Assembly (NCBI GenBank): GCA_020832495.1
Contig: JAFIEP010000120.1
Location: 1-45,100 of the forward strand
Source of the DNA: Acidimicrobiia bacterium
Lineage (GTDB): Bacteria > Actinomycetota > Acidimicrobiia > Acidimicrobiales > Acidimicrobilacustridaceae
Reading direction: 5' to 3'
Length of the DNA: 45,100 bases
This document shows positions 31,716 to 40,439 of this stretch, one piece after another (within the stretch, counting starts at the first letter, position 1; each line of letters begins with the position of its first letter). The notes under the pieces were generated by a model, which saw only the letters and a list, made by a program, of their open reading frames with translations, was not told the DNA's origin and made no database searches. A program made the position numbers and the translations under genes.

Positions 31716-34292
31716 ATGAGCGTCACCCCCGCTGCCCGCAGCACCTTGCTCAGCGCCTACCGTCCCCACACCGCCGGCTGGGACGAAATGGTCGACGCCG
31801 ACGGTGTGGTGCGCCCCCATTGGGCCTACCTGGCCGGCGCGCTCGATGCGCTGGGCCTCGACGAGCTACGCGAACGGCACGCAGAAGTCGATCGCCTGCT
31901 GCGCGACGACGGTGTGGCCCGCCACCTCCACGACGATCCCGACCGCTTCGACGACCCCTGGCCGCTCGATCCGGTACCGTTGGTGTTGCCCAGCGACGCC
32001 TGGTCGAGCATCGAACGAGGGCTGGCCCAGCGGGCCGAACTTTTCTCCCATCTGCTCGCCGACCTCTACGGCCCCCGCCAACTCCTCAGCCGCGGCGTCG
32101 TCCCACCCGAGGTGGTGGTGGGCCATCGGGGCTTCCTCCGGCACTGCGACGGCATGCACCTCCCCGGCAGCGCCCAGCTCCCCGTCTACGGCGCTGACCT
32201 CATCCGTGACCCCGACGGTACGGTGCTGGTCCTCGAGGACCTGGCCCAGGCGCCCACTGGCTTCGGCTACGGGCTCGAGAGTCGCTCGGTGCTGTCGCGG
32301 GTCTTCCCCAGCGTCTACCGCGACGCGCAGGTCCACGGTCTCGACGGCTTCTTCCGTGCCCTGCGCATGAGCCTGGCCGATAATGCCCCTGATGGCGTCG
32401 ACGACCCGACGGTGGTCATCCTCACCCCCGGGCGCCTGAGCCAGTCCTACTTCGAGCATGCCTACCTGGCCACCATCCTGGGCTGCCCACTGGTGGAGGG
32501 CACCGACCTCAGCGTGCGCGACGGCCAAGTGTGGCTGCGAGCCCTCGGAGGCCTGGAGCCGGTCCACGTCATCCTGCGCCGTGTCGACGGCTGGTACTGC
32601 GACCCACTCGAGCTACGCCCGGACTCCCAGCTGGGGGTACCCGGACTGCTCGACACCGCTCGGCGGGGGAACGTCTCGGTGGTGAACCCCGTCGGGGCAG
32701 CCGTGCTCGAGAACGCGGCGCTGGCCCGCTACCTACCCGACATCGCCCGGGCGCTGCTCGGCGAGGACCTGCTCCTCGACTCCGTCGAGGCCTGGTGGTG
32801 CGGCGACGACACCCAGCGCTCCCACGTGCTGGCCAACCTCGACTCGCTCGTGGTGCGCCCGCTGGCACCCCGTCCGTCCACCCCTCCGGTGGCCGGCTGG
32901 GAACGTTCGGCGAGCGACCTCGACGCCCTCCGGGCCCAGATCGCAGCCGATCCCTACCGTTGGGTCGGCCAGGCCCCCGCCGAGCCGTCCGCCGCCCCCA
33001 CCTTCACCCGTGCCGGCCTCGAAGCCCAGCCGTGCATCGTGCGCAGCTTCGCCGTCGGCCGCTCCGGCTCGTGGGTCCCCATGCCCGGCGGGCTGGCCCG
33101 AGCGGTGGACACCCCCATTTCGAGCGGTGTCGGCGTCCCGGTGAACAAGGACGTGTGGGTCCTGGCGTCAGAACCCGAGATGGTGGCCGGCACCTGGATG
33201 CCCGACGCCCCGCTGCGCGTCAGCACCGAGACGGCCGGGGCCGTGCCGTCACGCGCGGCGGAGAACCTGTTCTGGATGGGCCGCTACTCCGAGCGCGCCG
33301 AGGTGAGCATCCGACTCCTGCGGTCGATCCTCGATCGCCGTGCCACCCAGCCGGGTGGACCCGACCACGCTGCCGATGCGGCCATGGCGGTGCTGATGGG
33401 CGCCCTGTGGCAGCTCACCGGCGTGGTGCCACCCCTCGACGCCGGAGAGATCGGCACGCTCGACGCACCCGACGACGCCGCCGCCCTGCGCGCCGTGCTC
33501 CTCGACGGTGACCAGCCGGGCAGCCTGACGTCCAACCTCCGGGCCTTCCTCAACGCCGCCAACACGGTGCGCGACCAGCTGTCGAGCGACACGTGGCTGG
33601 CAGTGTCGAACATCGAGGGTGACCTCCGCCTGCTGCGTTCACCCATCGACCCCGACGCTGCTGCGCAGGTGGCCATCGCCCGTGTGCTCAAGAGCCTGCT
33701 GGCGGTGAGTGGCCTGGTCATGGAGTCCATGGTGCGCGACGCCGGGTGGTACTTCCTCGACGCCGGCCGGCGCATCGAACGAGCCCTCGGGCTGTTGCGC
33801 CTCTTGCGCGCCACCATCGTCCACCCGGCCGAGACGGCGGCGCAGGCGTTGGTGGTCGAGTCGGTGCTGGAGGCCAGCGAGAGCATCATCACCTACCGGC
33901 GCCGCTACCGCTCCCACGCCCGCACGGACACCCTCCTCGAGCTCCTTCTGGCCGATCCCACCAACCCGCGCTCGCTCGCCTACCAGCTCGACTCACTCAC
34001 CACCGACGTCGACGGCATGCCCCGGGTGCGCCGAACCCGCCTCGACGGCGACCAGCGGCTGGTGCTCGAAGCCGGCACCCGGCTGCGCCTGACCGACCCG
34101 GCGACGCTCGCCGCCGTGGACGACACCGGCCGCCACGCTGCGCTGGAGGACTTCCTCACCTCGTCGATCGAGTCCCTCGAAGCCATCGCCAGCGCGGTCG
34201 ACGCCCAGCACTTCACCCACCTGCACCGCGGCCACATGCTCGTCGGCGAGGCGCACGTCGTGCCCGACATGCTCGAGACGGTGCTGCCGTGA
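31716..34292 (+). CDS. ATP-grasp / alpha-E fusion protein with degenerate ATP-grasp half
   Basis: 858-residue fusion. Residues 1-500 match the stand-alone ATP-grasp along their length (YFEHAYLATILG at 245-256, RRVDGWYCDPLELR). Residues ~510-858 are an alpha-E domain (SRAAENLFWMGRYSERAE, 512-529). The ATP-grasp motifs are lost: EDNLRVPSG becomes EDLAQAPTG (174-182), VVKPANESGGYG becomes VVRPLAPRPSTP (379-390), and QGGGSKDTW becomes SGVGVPVNKDVW (470-481). ATP hydrolysis is therefore doubtful. Known family members with this fusion may share these changes, so it may be a subfamily trait. It lies 73 bases after transglutaminase 1, with only a weak GGAA as ribosome site. Confidence 0.88.
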   Translation: MSVTPAARSTLLSAYRPHTAGWDEMVDADGVVRPHWAYLAGALDALGLDELRERHAEVDRLLRDDGVARHLHDDPDRFDDPWPLDPVPLVLPSDAWSSIERGLAQRAELFSHLLADLYGPRQLLSRGVVPPEVVVGHRGFLRHCDGMHLPGSAQLPVYGADLIRDPDGTVLVLEDLAQAPTGFGYGLESRSVLSRVFPSVYRDAQVHGLDGFFRALRMSLADNAPDGVDDPTVVILTPGRLSQSYFEHAYLATILGCPLVEGTDLSVRDGQVWLRALGGLEPVHVILRRVDGWYCDPLELRPDSQLGVPGLLDTARRGNVSVVNPVGAAVLENAALARYLPDIARALLGEDLLLDSVEAWWCGDDTQRSHVLANLDSLVVRPLAPRPSTPPVAGWERSASDLDALRAQIAADPYRWVGQAPAEPSAAPTFTRAGLEAQPCIVRSFAVGRSGSWVPMPGGLARAVDTPISSGVGVPVNKDVWVLASEPEMVAGTWMPDAPLRVSTETAGAVPSRAAENLFWMGRYSERAEVSIRLLRSILDRRATQPGGPDHAADAAMAVLMGALWQLTGVVPPLDAGEIGTLDAPDDAAALRAVLLDGDQPGSLTSNLRAFLNAANTVRDQLSSDTWLAVSNIEGDLRLLRSPIDPDAAAQVAIARVLKSLLAVSGLVMESMVRDAGWYFLDAGRRIERALGLLRLLRATIVHPAETAAQALVVESVLEASESIITYRRRYRSHARTDTLLELLLADPTNPRSLAYQLDSLTTDVDGMPRVRRTRLDGDQRLVLEAGTRLRLTDPATLAAVDDTGRHAALEDFLTSSIESLEAIASAVDAQHFTHLHRGHMLVGEAHVVPDMLETVLP

Positions 34293-34335
34293 GCGCGGTC
34301 GACGACCACCGCGCCGGCGCGTCATCGGGGGTCCG

Positions 34336-35211
34336 ATGAGCTTCCACATCACCCACCGCACCCGGTACCGCTACAAGAGCAACGTGGTCACCGGCTACAG
34401 CGAGGCTCGACTGCTCCCACGCGACCAACCCGACCAGGCCGTGCGCTCCGCCACGCTCGAGGTGCGCCCCACGCCGTCGGACGTGCGTGAGCACCGGGAC
34501 TACTTCGGCAACCGGGTCACGTTCTTCTCCGTGCACGAGCCCCACGACGAACTGGAGGTCACGGCCGTCTCGGAGGTCGACGTCGTCCACGGCGATCCGC
34601 CGTTCAACCTCCTCGGCCCCTCCTGGGACGAGGCCGTGCACCACCTCCGATCCGACGAGGCACCCGACCTGCTCGAGGCCCGCGAGTTCCGACTCGACTC
34701 GCCGCTCGTGCGCCGGTCCGCCGCCCTCGCCGACTACGCCCGTCCGTCGTTCCCGCCGAACCGACCTTTGGTGGAGTGCGTGGTGGATCTGTCGAACCGG
34801 GTACACACCGACTTCGTCTACGACCCCACCGCCACCACCATCGGCACCAGGATCGACGAGCTCCTCGCGCTCCGCCGCGGTGTCTGCCAGGACTTCGCCC
34901 ACGTCATGATCGGGTGCCTTCGCTCACTCGGCCTCGCCGCCCGCTACACCAGCGGCTACCTCGAGACCCACCCACCTCCGGGACAACCCCGACAGGTCGG
35001 CGCCGACGCCTCCCACGCCTGGGTGGGAGTGCTGGTGCCCGACGTGGGCTGGGTGGACGTGGACCCCACCAACGACGTGTTGGTCTCCGACCGCCACACC
35101 ACGCTGGCGTGGGGGCGGGACTTCACCGACGTGACACCGCTCAAGGGCGTCGTGTTCGCCGGTGGGGGCGCGCAGGAACTCAGCGTCGAGGTGGACGTCG
35201 TCCGGGCCTGA
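34336..35211 (+). CDS. transglutaminase-like protease 2 of the ATP-grasp cluster
   Basis: 291-residue transglutaminase-like protein with the N-terminal bacterial transglutaminase domain (HITHRTRYRYKSNV) and core. The triad is C184 (RRGVCQDFAHVM), H227 (ASHAWVGV) and D243 (VDVDPTND). It is closer to the standard ATP-grasp-linked form than paralogue 1. It starts 43 bases after the fusion gene with GGGGG before the ATG. Its stop is only two bases from the end of the convergent M23 peptidase gene. Confidence 0.92.
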   Translation: MSFHITHRTRYRYKSNVVTGYSEARLLPRDQPDQAVRSATLEVRPTPSDVREHRDYFGNRVTFFSVHEPHDELEVTAVSEVDVVHGDPPFNLLGPSWDEAVHHLRSDEAPDLLEAREFRLDSPLVRRSAALADYARPSFPPNRPLVECVVDLSNRVHTDFVYDPTATTIGTRIDELLALRRGVCQDFAHVMIGCLRSLGLAARYTSGYLETHPPPGQPRQVGADASHAWVGVLVPDVGWVDVDPTNDVLVSDRHTTLAWGRDFTDVTPLKGVVFAGGGAQELSVEVDVVRA

Positions 35212-35213
35212 AC

Positions 35214-36536
35214 TCAGCGCAGGTAGGGCATGGGGTCCACCGCCACCCCGTTGACCCTCACCTCGAAGTGCAGGTGCGGTCCGGTGGAGAACCCGGTGCT
35301 GCCCACATAGCCGATCACCTGCCCGCGGCTGACCGAACCCCCGGTGACGGCGAACGAGCTCTGGTGGGCGTACGCCGTGACCTTGCCGTCGTGGTGGTCG
35401 ATGAGGGTGAGCAACCCGTAGCCGCCCATGTTCCCTGCGAAGAACACCGTGCCGCCGGCCGCCGCCACGATGGGCTGACCGGTGGGTGCGGCGATGTCGA
35501 TGCCCTGGTGCAAACGGCCCCACCGGAATCCGTACGGTGAGCTGACCGGCCCCGCCGTCGGCCACGCCAGGCCACCCCCCGAAGGTGCCGTGGTCGGGGG
35601 TGCGGTCGGCGGGGTCGTGGTGGGCGGGTTGGTCGGCGGATTGGTGGGTGGATTCGTCGGGGACGGCCCGGGCGAGCCGCCCGCAGGCGTCGTCGTGGTC
35701 GGCGCAACGGTGGTCGGCGCTGCGGTGGTCGAGGTCGTGGTCGGCGCCACCGTCGTCGTGGTGGTGGTGACCGCCGCACGGCGCTGCGCGATGAGCTGGG
35801 CCAGTTGCGCTTCGTCGGCGGCGAGGGCGTCGGCTTCCTGCTGGAACGCCTCGATCCGCAGCTCCAGGGCGGCCTGGACGTCGACCTGACGCTCCCGACG
35901 CTCACGGAGGCTGGCCAGATCTGCCTCCTGACCGGCTCGGGCGGCGCGCAGTTCGGCCTCGGCGTCGGCCACCTCGTCGCTCGTCCTGCGGAGATCCTCA
36001 CCCAGACGACGCTGGCCCTCGATGAGCTGGCGATCCGCCGCCGCCACCGAGTTGAGGAGCGCAAAGCGTCGATCGACCTCGTTGAACTCCGACGCAGCGA
36101 ACACCACGGCCACGTTGTCGAGCGACGGCTGCACGTAGGCGGCCACGGCCCGCTCGGCCACCAGCTCCCGCTGCCGCTCGAGCGTCCGGGTCACCTCCGC
36201 CTGCTCTCGCTGCAAGCGGTCGAGATCCGCCTCGAGCACCACGAGCTGGCGACTGGTCATCTCCGTGCGGCGGTCCAGCTCGGCGATCTCACCCTCGAGG
36301 CGGTTCGCCTCCGCACGCAGCTCGACGTCGGAGCGTCGGAGCAGCTCGAGCTGGCCCTCGACCTCTGACCGGCGCGACCGGGTCTGGTTGCGCTCGCGCG
36401 CCTCCTCGTCGGTCAGGAACTCGCCCGGCGCGCCCGACGAGCCGTTGGCCGGCTCGGGGTCGGCAGCGGCGGGCAGCGCCATCGCCAGGAGCGAGAGGGC
36501 GAGCAGAGCAGCGGAGGTGAGTCGAGAAGCGCGCAT
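35214..36536 (-). CDS. secreted coiled-coil M23 (LytM) peptidase
   Basis: 440-residue exported protein. The signal peptide (MRASRLTSAALLALSLLAMA, cleavage near AAA-D) is followed by a long coiled coil (about 40-255, rich in Glu/Arg/Ala/Leu), then a Thr/Pro linker (about 257-325, TTTTTT and NPPT repeats), then a LytM domain. Metal ligands are in HQGIDIAAP (about 343-351) and GPHLHFE (about 420-426). The build matches EnvC/NlpD/RipA-like proteins that cut or regulate cutting of peptidoglycan at division. An Asn-Pro-Pro-Thr tandem in the linker is repeated three times. It ends two bases from transglutaminase 2. Confidence 0.93.
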   Translation of the reverse strand: MRASRLTSAALLALSLLAMALPAAADPEPANGSSGAPGEFLTDEEARERNQTRSRRSEVEGQLELLRRSDVELRAEANRLEGEIAELDRRTEMTSRQLVVLEADLDRLQREQAEVTRTLERQRELVAERAVAAYVQPSLDNVAVVFAASEFNEVDRRFALLNSVAAADRQLIEGQRRLGEDLRRTSDEVADAEAELRAARAGQEADLASLRERRERQVDVQAALELRIEAFQQEADALAADEAQLAQLIAQRRAAVTTTTTTVAPTTTSTTAAPTTVAPTTTTPAGGSPGPSPTNPPTNPPTNPPTTTPPTAPPTTAPSGGGLAWPTAGPVSSPYGFRWGRLHQGIDIAAPTGQPIVAAAGGTVFFAGNMGGYGLLTLIDHHDGKVTAYAHQSSFAVTGGSVSRGQVIGYVGSTGFSTGPHLHFEVRVNGVAVDPMPYLR

Positions 36537-36608
36537 GGGTCACGGCTCCGCCCGTCCGGAGAACCTACCGCACCCGATCGGCTCACGGGTGGATACCTGT
36601 GTCGATCG

Positions 36609-36698
36609 TCACCGAGCGAGGATCAACTGCACCACGAACGCAGCCAGGATGGCCACGCCGCACAGGAGCGTCAGGATGATGAGTCGCCGAGTGCTCAC
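36609..36698 (-). CDS. very small single-pass membrane protein
   Basis: 29-residue reading frame: STRRLI, then an uninterrupted hydrophobic stretch to the Leu-Ala-Arg end. The GTG start at 36698 has GGCGGG just upstream. A longer version from 36806 exists but is Gly/Arg-rich noise. Similar minimal proteins with an Arg-Arg start and one helix are common in actinobacteria. It lies alone between the peptidase and the nucleotide-sugar dehydrogenase. Coding status is moderately likely only. Confidence 0.45.
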   Translation of the reverse strand: MSTRRLIILTLLCGVAILAAFVVQLILAR

Positions 36699-36829
36699 CC
36701 CGCCATCGTAGGGCCACCCGCAGGGTCGCCGACCATCCGCACCGCCACGCCCGCTACCATGGCGCCCTCGGAGGCGGGCCGGGAAGTGCGGGCCGCCGCT
36801 CGCCACTGTCCCTGCGGAAGGAACTCTCC

Positions 36830-38104
36830 ATGCCCGAATCGGTACGCCCCTCGACGGTGGTGATCGGCCAAGGGTACGTCGGCCTGCCCCTGGCCGTGCG
36901 GGCCGCCGAGACGGCCTACGACGTCGTGGGCTTCGACGTCGACAAGACCAAGGTCGACATGTTGGCGAACGGCGAGTCGCCAGTCGAGGACATCAGCGAT
37001 GAACGGCTGGAGGCGGTGCTGAGCGCGGGCCGGTACCGTCCCACCACCGACCCGGGCGACCTCAGCGACTTCGACGTCGCCGTCATCTCGGTCCCCACGC
37101 CGCTGAGCGAAGGAGCACCCGACCTCTCCTACATCGAGGACGCCGCCCGCACGTTGGCCGTCCACCTGCGCGCCGGTGCGTGTGTGGTGCTCGAGTCCAC
37201 CACCTACCCCGGCACCACCGAGGAGTTGGTCGGGCCCATCCTCGAGGCCGGCTCGGGGCTGCGGGCTGGTGCCGACTTCCGGCTGGGCTACAGCCCCGAA
37301 CGCATCGACCCGGGCAACACCACCTGGCTGCTCGAGAACACGCCGAAGGTCGTCTCCGGCATCGACGACGAGTCCCTCGCCGCCGTGAAGGAGTTCTACG
37401 ACCACATCGTCGACACCACCGTGCCGGTGTCGAGCCCGAAGGAGGCGGAGCTCACCAAGCTGCTCGAGAACACGTTCCGCCACGTGAACATCGCGCTGGT
37501 CAACGAGTTGGCCATCTTCGCCAACCAATTGGGCATCGACGTGTGGGAGGCCATCGACGCCGCCTCCACCAAGCCGTTCGGCTACATGCGCTTCACCCCG
37601 GGTCCCGGCGTCGGCGGCCACTGCCTGCCCATTGACCCTTCGTACCTGTCGTGGCAGGTCCGTCAATCGCTGGGTGAGACCTTCCGCTTCGTCGAACTGG
37701 CCAACGACGTGAACGAGCACATGCCCGACTACGTCGTACGGCGGCTGATGGAGGGTCTGAACGACCGCTCACTGTCGGTGCGCGGCCAGCGGGTGCTGCT
37801 GTGCGGCTACGCCTACAAGCGCAACACCGGTGACGCCCGGGAGACCCCGTCCCGACCGATCGCCGAACGCCTCCTGGCGCTCGGCGCCGAGGTCCGGGTG
37901 GCCGACCCCTTCGTCGACGACCGCCAACTCCCCCATGGCGCAGCCCGGGTCGAACTCACCGCCGAGGAACTGGCTGCGTGCTCGGTGGCCGTCGTGCTGG
38001 TGGACCACGACGCCTTCGACCCGGCCTTGATCGCCCGTGAAGCGCCCTACGTGTTCGACACCCGCCGCTTCGTCCCCGCCGACGACGGCGTCGAGTATCT
38101 CTGA
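36830..38104 (+). CDS. nucleotide-sugar dehydrogenase (UDP-GlcNAc/ManNAc or UDP-Glc type)
   Basis: NAD-dependent 6-dehydrogenase of 424 residues that oxidises a UDP-sugar to its uronic acid for surface polysaccharide. GQGYVGLPLA (13-22) is the NAD loop, SVPTPL (about 86-91) and ESTTYPGTTEE follow, and C265 in GGHCLPIDPS is the catalytic nucleophile. KLLENTFRHVNIALVNELA is the dimer helix. GHCLPIDP and SPERIDPGN are typical of the WecC/WbpA branch (N-acetylhexosamine substrates), but a UDP-glucose enzyme is not excluded. The start ATG at 36830 has GGAAGGA upstream. Confidence 0.92.
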   Translation: MPESVRPSTVVIGQGYVGLPLAVRAAETAYDVVGFDVDKTKVDMLANGESPVEDISDERLEAVLSAGRYRPTTDPGDLSDFDVAVISVPTPLSEGAPDLSYIEDAARTLAVHLRAGACVVLESTTYPGTTEELVGPILEAGSGLRAGADFRLGYSPERIDPGNTTWLLENTPKVVSGIDDESLAAVKEFYDHIVDTTVPVSSPKEAELTKLLENTFRHVNIALVNELAIFANQLGIDVWEAIDAASTKPFGYMRFTPGPGVGGHCLPIDPSYLSWQVRQSLGETFRFVELANDVNEHMPDYVVRRLMEGLNDRSLSVRGQRVLLCGYAYKRNTGDARETPSRPIAERLLALGAEVRVADPFVDDRQLPHGAARVELTAEELAACSVAVVLVDHDAFDPALIAREAPYVFDTRRFVPADDGVEYL

Positions 38105-38285
38105 CCCACGCCCCGGGCCTTCACCGACGAGCGCCCCACCGCAGGGGGCCCGTCGCCGACGGCCGCGCACACCCGATTGCTGCACGGCTTCGCACCTTCG
38201 GGAACACCAACCACCTCGAGGCTGTTTGACACGGTAACGGCGCGTCGTCACGCTGCCGGCCTTCACCACCATCTCGAGGACACTC

Positions 38286-39179
38286 ATGGACATCGCCGTC
38301 ACCGGATCGTCGGGCCTCATCGGCACGGCACTTGCTCGTTCCCTGCGCGCCGACGGGCACCGCGTGGTACCGATCGTCCGGAGCGACCGCGACGGCGACG
38401 TCCTCCGCTGGGACCCCTCGGTGGGGCGCATCGACGCGGCCGGGTTCGAGGGACTCGATGCCGTCGTGCACCTCGCCGGGGAAGGCATCGCCGACAAGCG
38501 TTGGACCGCCGAGCGGAAGCGCAGCATCCTCGAGAGCCGGACGAAGGGCACGAGCCTGCTCGCCGACACCCTGGCCACCCTCGACCGTCCGCCGAAGGTG
38601 TTCCTCAGCGGATCGGCCATCGGGTACTACGGCGACCGCGGCGACGAGGTCCTCACCGAGTCGAGCACCCCGGGCGACATCTACCTCTCCGAGGTGTGCA
38701 CGGCGTGGGAGGCCGCAGCGCAGCCGGCCGTCGACGCGGGCATCCGCACGACGTTCCTACGCACCGGCATCGTGCTGTCGACCGAGGGCGGGGCGCTGGC
38801 CAAGACGCTGCCACTGTTCAAGCTCGGCCTCGGTGGACGGCTGGGCTCGGGTCGCCAGTGGTGGTCGTGGATCACCATCGCCGACGAGGTGGGCGCCATC
38901 CGGTTCCTGCTCGATGCCGACGTGGCCGGCCCCGTGAACCTCACGGCGCCGGAGCCCTCCACCAACGCCGAGTTCACCAAGACGCTCGGTTCGGTCCTCG
39001 GCCGCCCGACCGTACTGCCCGTCCCTGCGTTCGGACCCAAGCTGGTGCTCGGTGGCGAGTTGGCCGAGCAGCTGTTGTTCTCGAGCCAGCGAGTACATCC
39101 CGACGTGCTCCTCGACGCCGGCTACACCTTCGAGCACCCGGACCTGCCGACCGGCCTGCGAGCCACCCTCGATCGCTGA
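38286..39179 (+). CDS. TIGR01777 family epimerase (YfcH-like)
   Basis: 297-residue NAD(P)-binding extended SDR. TGSSGLIGTAL (6-16) is the cofactor loop. HLAGEGIADKRWTAERKRSILESR (about 62-85) and SGSAIGYYGDRGDE are the hallmarks of TIGR01777 proteins. The substrate is unknown; some relatives act in cell division control or sugar metabolism. The preceding gap (38105-38285) holds a perfect TTGACA at 38226-38231, but the sequence 17 bases on (CACGCT) is a poor -10. The start is ATG 38286. Confidence 0.9.
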   Translation: MDIAVTGSSGLIGTALARSLRADGHRVVPIVRSDRDGDVLRWDPSVGRIDAAGFEGLDAVVHLAGEGIADKRWTAERKRSILESRTKGTSLLADTLATLDRPPKVFLSGSAIGYYGDRGDEVLTESSTPGDIYLSEVCTAWEAAAQPAVDAGIRTTFLRTGIVLSTEGGALAKTLPLFKLGLGGRLGSGRQWWSWITIADEVGAIRFLLDADVAGPVNLTAPEPSTNAEFTKTLGSVLGRPTVLPVPAFGPKLVLGGELAEQLLFSSQRVHPDVLLDAGYTFEHPDLPTGLRATLDR

Positions 39180-39229
39180 CCCGCTCTCTGGGCTGGCGGC
39201 ACGCCACCCGGGCACGCTGGCATGCCGCA

Positions 39230-39269
39230 ACAGCAGAGGGGACGCCCCATCGGGAGCGTCCCCTGCTGT
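39230..39269. terminator. strong terminator hairpin between convergent genes
   Basis: ACAGCA[GA]GGGGACGC pairs with GCGTCCCCTGCTGT: 14 bp with a two-base bulge, and the loop itself can add CCC/GGG. It sits between the epimerase and HSD10-type genes that face each other and can act on both strands. Confidence 0.75.
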
Positions 39270-39327
39270 GCACGTCGTGATGGTGGGCGCCCCTGTCCGG
39301 GCGGACGGGGCACCGACTGGCCGTCGG

Positions 39328-40107
39328 CTACTTCGGTGCCAGGCGGGCAGCGCCGTCGAGACGGATCGTCTCGCCGTTCATGTAGCTGTTGGTCAGCAAC
39401 TCGAGCGCCAGGCTGGCGAACTCCTCGGAGTAGCCCAGACGCTTGGGGAACACCACGTCCTTCTTGAGCCGCTCCTTGAACTGCTCCGACGCCTCACCCT
39501 GGCCGTAGATGGGGGTGTCGATGAGCCCCGGGGCGATGGTGCAGTTGCGCACGCCCACAGCGGCAAGGTCACGGGCCACCGGCAGGGTCATACCGACCAC
39601 ACCGCCCTTGGATGCCGAGTAGGAGACCTGGCCGATCTGGCCGTCGAAGGCGGCCAGCGAGGCGGTGTTCACGATTGCGCCGCGCTCGCCGTCCTCGGTG
39701 AGCGGTTCCTCGTTGCTCATGGCGGTGGCCACCAGGCGAATGCAGTTGAACGTGCCGACGAGGTTGATCTGCACGACCTTGTTGAAGATGTCGAGGTCGT
39801 GGGCGGAGGCGTACTCCCCGTCCCGACCGATCGTGCGGGTGGCCCACCCGATGCCGGCGCAGTTCACGAGGCCGCGCACCGGACCGAGGCCCTTGGCCGC
39901 GTCGATGGCAGCAATCACCTGGTCGGTGTCGGTGACGTCGGTCTTGGCGAAGGCGCCACCGAGTTCCTCTGCGAGCGCCTTGCCCTTCTCCTCGTTGAGG
40001 TCGGCGATGACGACCTTGGCGCCACGGGCAGCGGCGGCGCGTGCGGTGGCCTCACCGAGGCCCGAGGCACCACCGGTGATGATGACGGAAGCTCCATTGA
40101 TGTCCAT
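39328..40107 (-). CDS. 3-hydroxyacyl-CoA dehydrogenase, HSD10-type SDR
   Basis: 259-residue classical SDR. TGGASGLGEAT (11-21) is the cofactor loop and ADLNEEKG, with Asp after strand 2, favours NAD. NCAGIG, the catalytic Ser (NTASLAAFDGQIGQ) and YSASKGG follow. APGLIDTPIYG and the C-terminal MNGETIRLDGAARLAPK closely fit HSD17B10-like 2-methyl-3-hydroxybutyryl-CoA / 3-hydroxyacyl-CoA dehydrogenases of branched-chain or fatty acid breakdown. A perfect 16-bp palindrome 12 bases upstream of the start suggests control by a TetR-family repressor. Confidence 0.92.
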   Translation of the reverse strand: MDINGASVIITGGASGLGEATARAAAARGAKVVIADLNEEKGKALAEELGGAFAKTDVTDTDQVIAAIDAAKGLGPVRGLVNCAGIGWATRTIGRDGEYASAHDLDIFNKVVQINLVGTFNCIRLVATAMSNEEPLTEDGERGAIVNTASLAAFDGQIGQVSYSASKGGVVGMTLPVARDLAAVGVRNCTIAPGLIDTPIYGQGEASEQFKERLKKDVVFPKRLGYSEEFASLALELLTNSYMNGETIRLDGAARLAPK

Positions 40108-40119
40108 GGCCGCAGCCTA

Positions 40120-40135
40120 TTGACCGCTCGGTCAA
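40120..40135. promoter_or_regulatory. perfect TetR-like operator upstream of the HSD10-type gene
   Basis: TTGACCGCTCGGTCAA is a 7+2+7 palindrome that lies 13 to 28 bases upstream of the dehydrogenase ATG. GACCG-n2-CGGTC dyads are typical of TetR-family regulators of lipid catabolism in actinobacteria. No repressor gene is next to it. Confidence 0.7.
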
Positions 40136-40194
40136 GAGGCGAATCCGCCCTCCGCCGCGGCCCCCGCTCCCCCCAATCTCCCCCGACCTCCCCC

Positions 40195-40240
40195 AACTGC
40201 CGGCGATTCGCGCTCGATTCGCCCCAGATCGCCGGCAGTT
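40195..40240. repeat. 46-bp dispersed palindrome, copy B
   Basis: Same invariant arms as copy A, extended by CC/GG to a 15-bp stem. The 20-base centre (40208-40227) does not self-pair well. It lies in the 332-base gap between the HSD10-type gene and the small SLH gene. The rest of that gap (40241-40439) shows nothing but a GC-rich leader. Confidence 0.95.
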
Positions 40241-40439
40241 GGCGGGCTGACCACCCCGAGTGGTGGTCGACCACATGGCGTAGGGTCGCGGCGCGTCGTC
40301 CAACGTCGGTGCCAGAGCAATGGTCGCTCCCACACCCGAAGGCCGCAGGCCATCACCCCGGTCACCCGCGCTCGGACGCCGCATGCAGCCCGATCACCCT
40401 CCGGCCCCACTCGGGGCCACCCACCGAAAGGCCACACAG

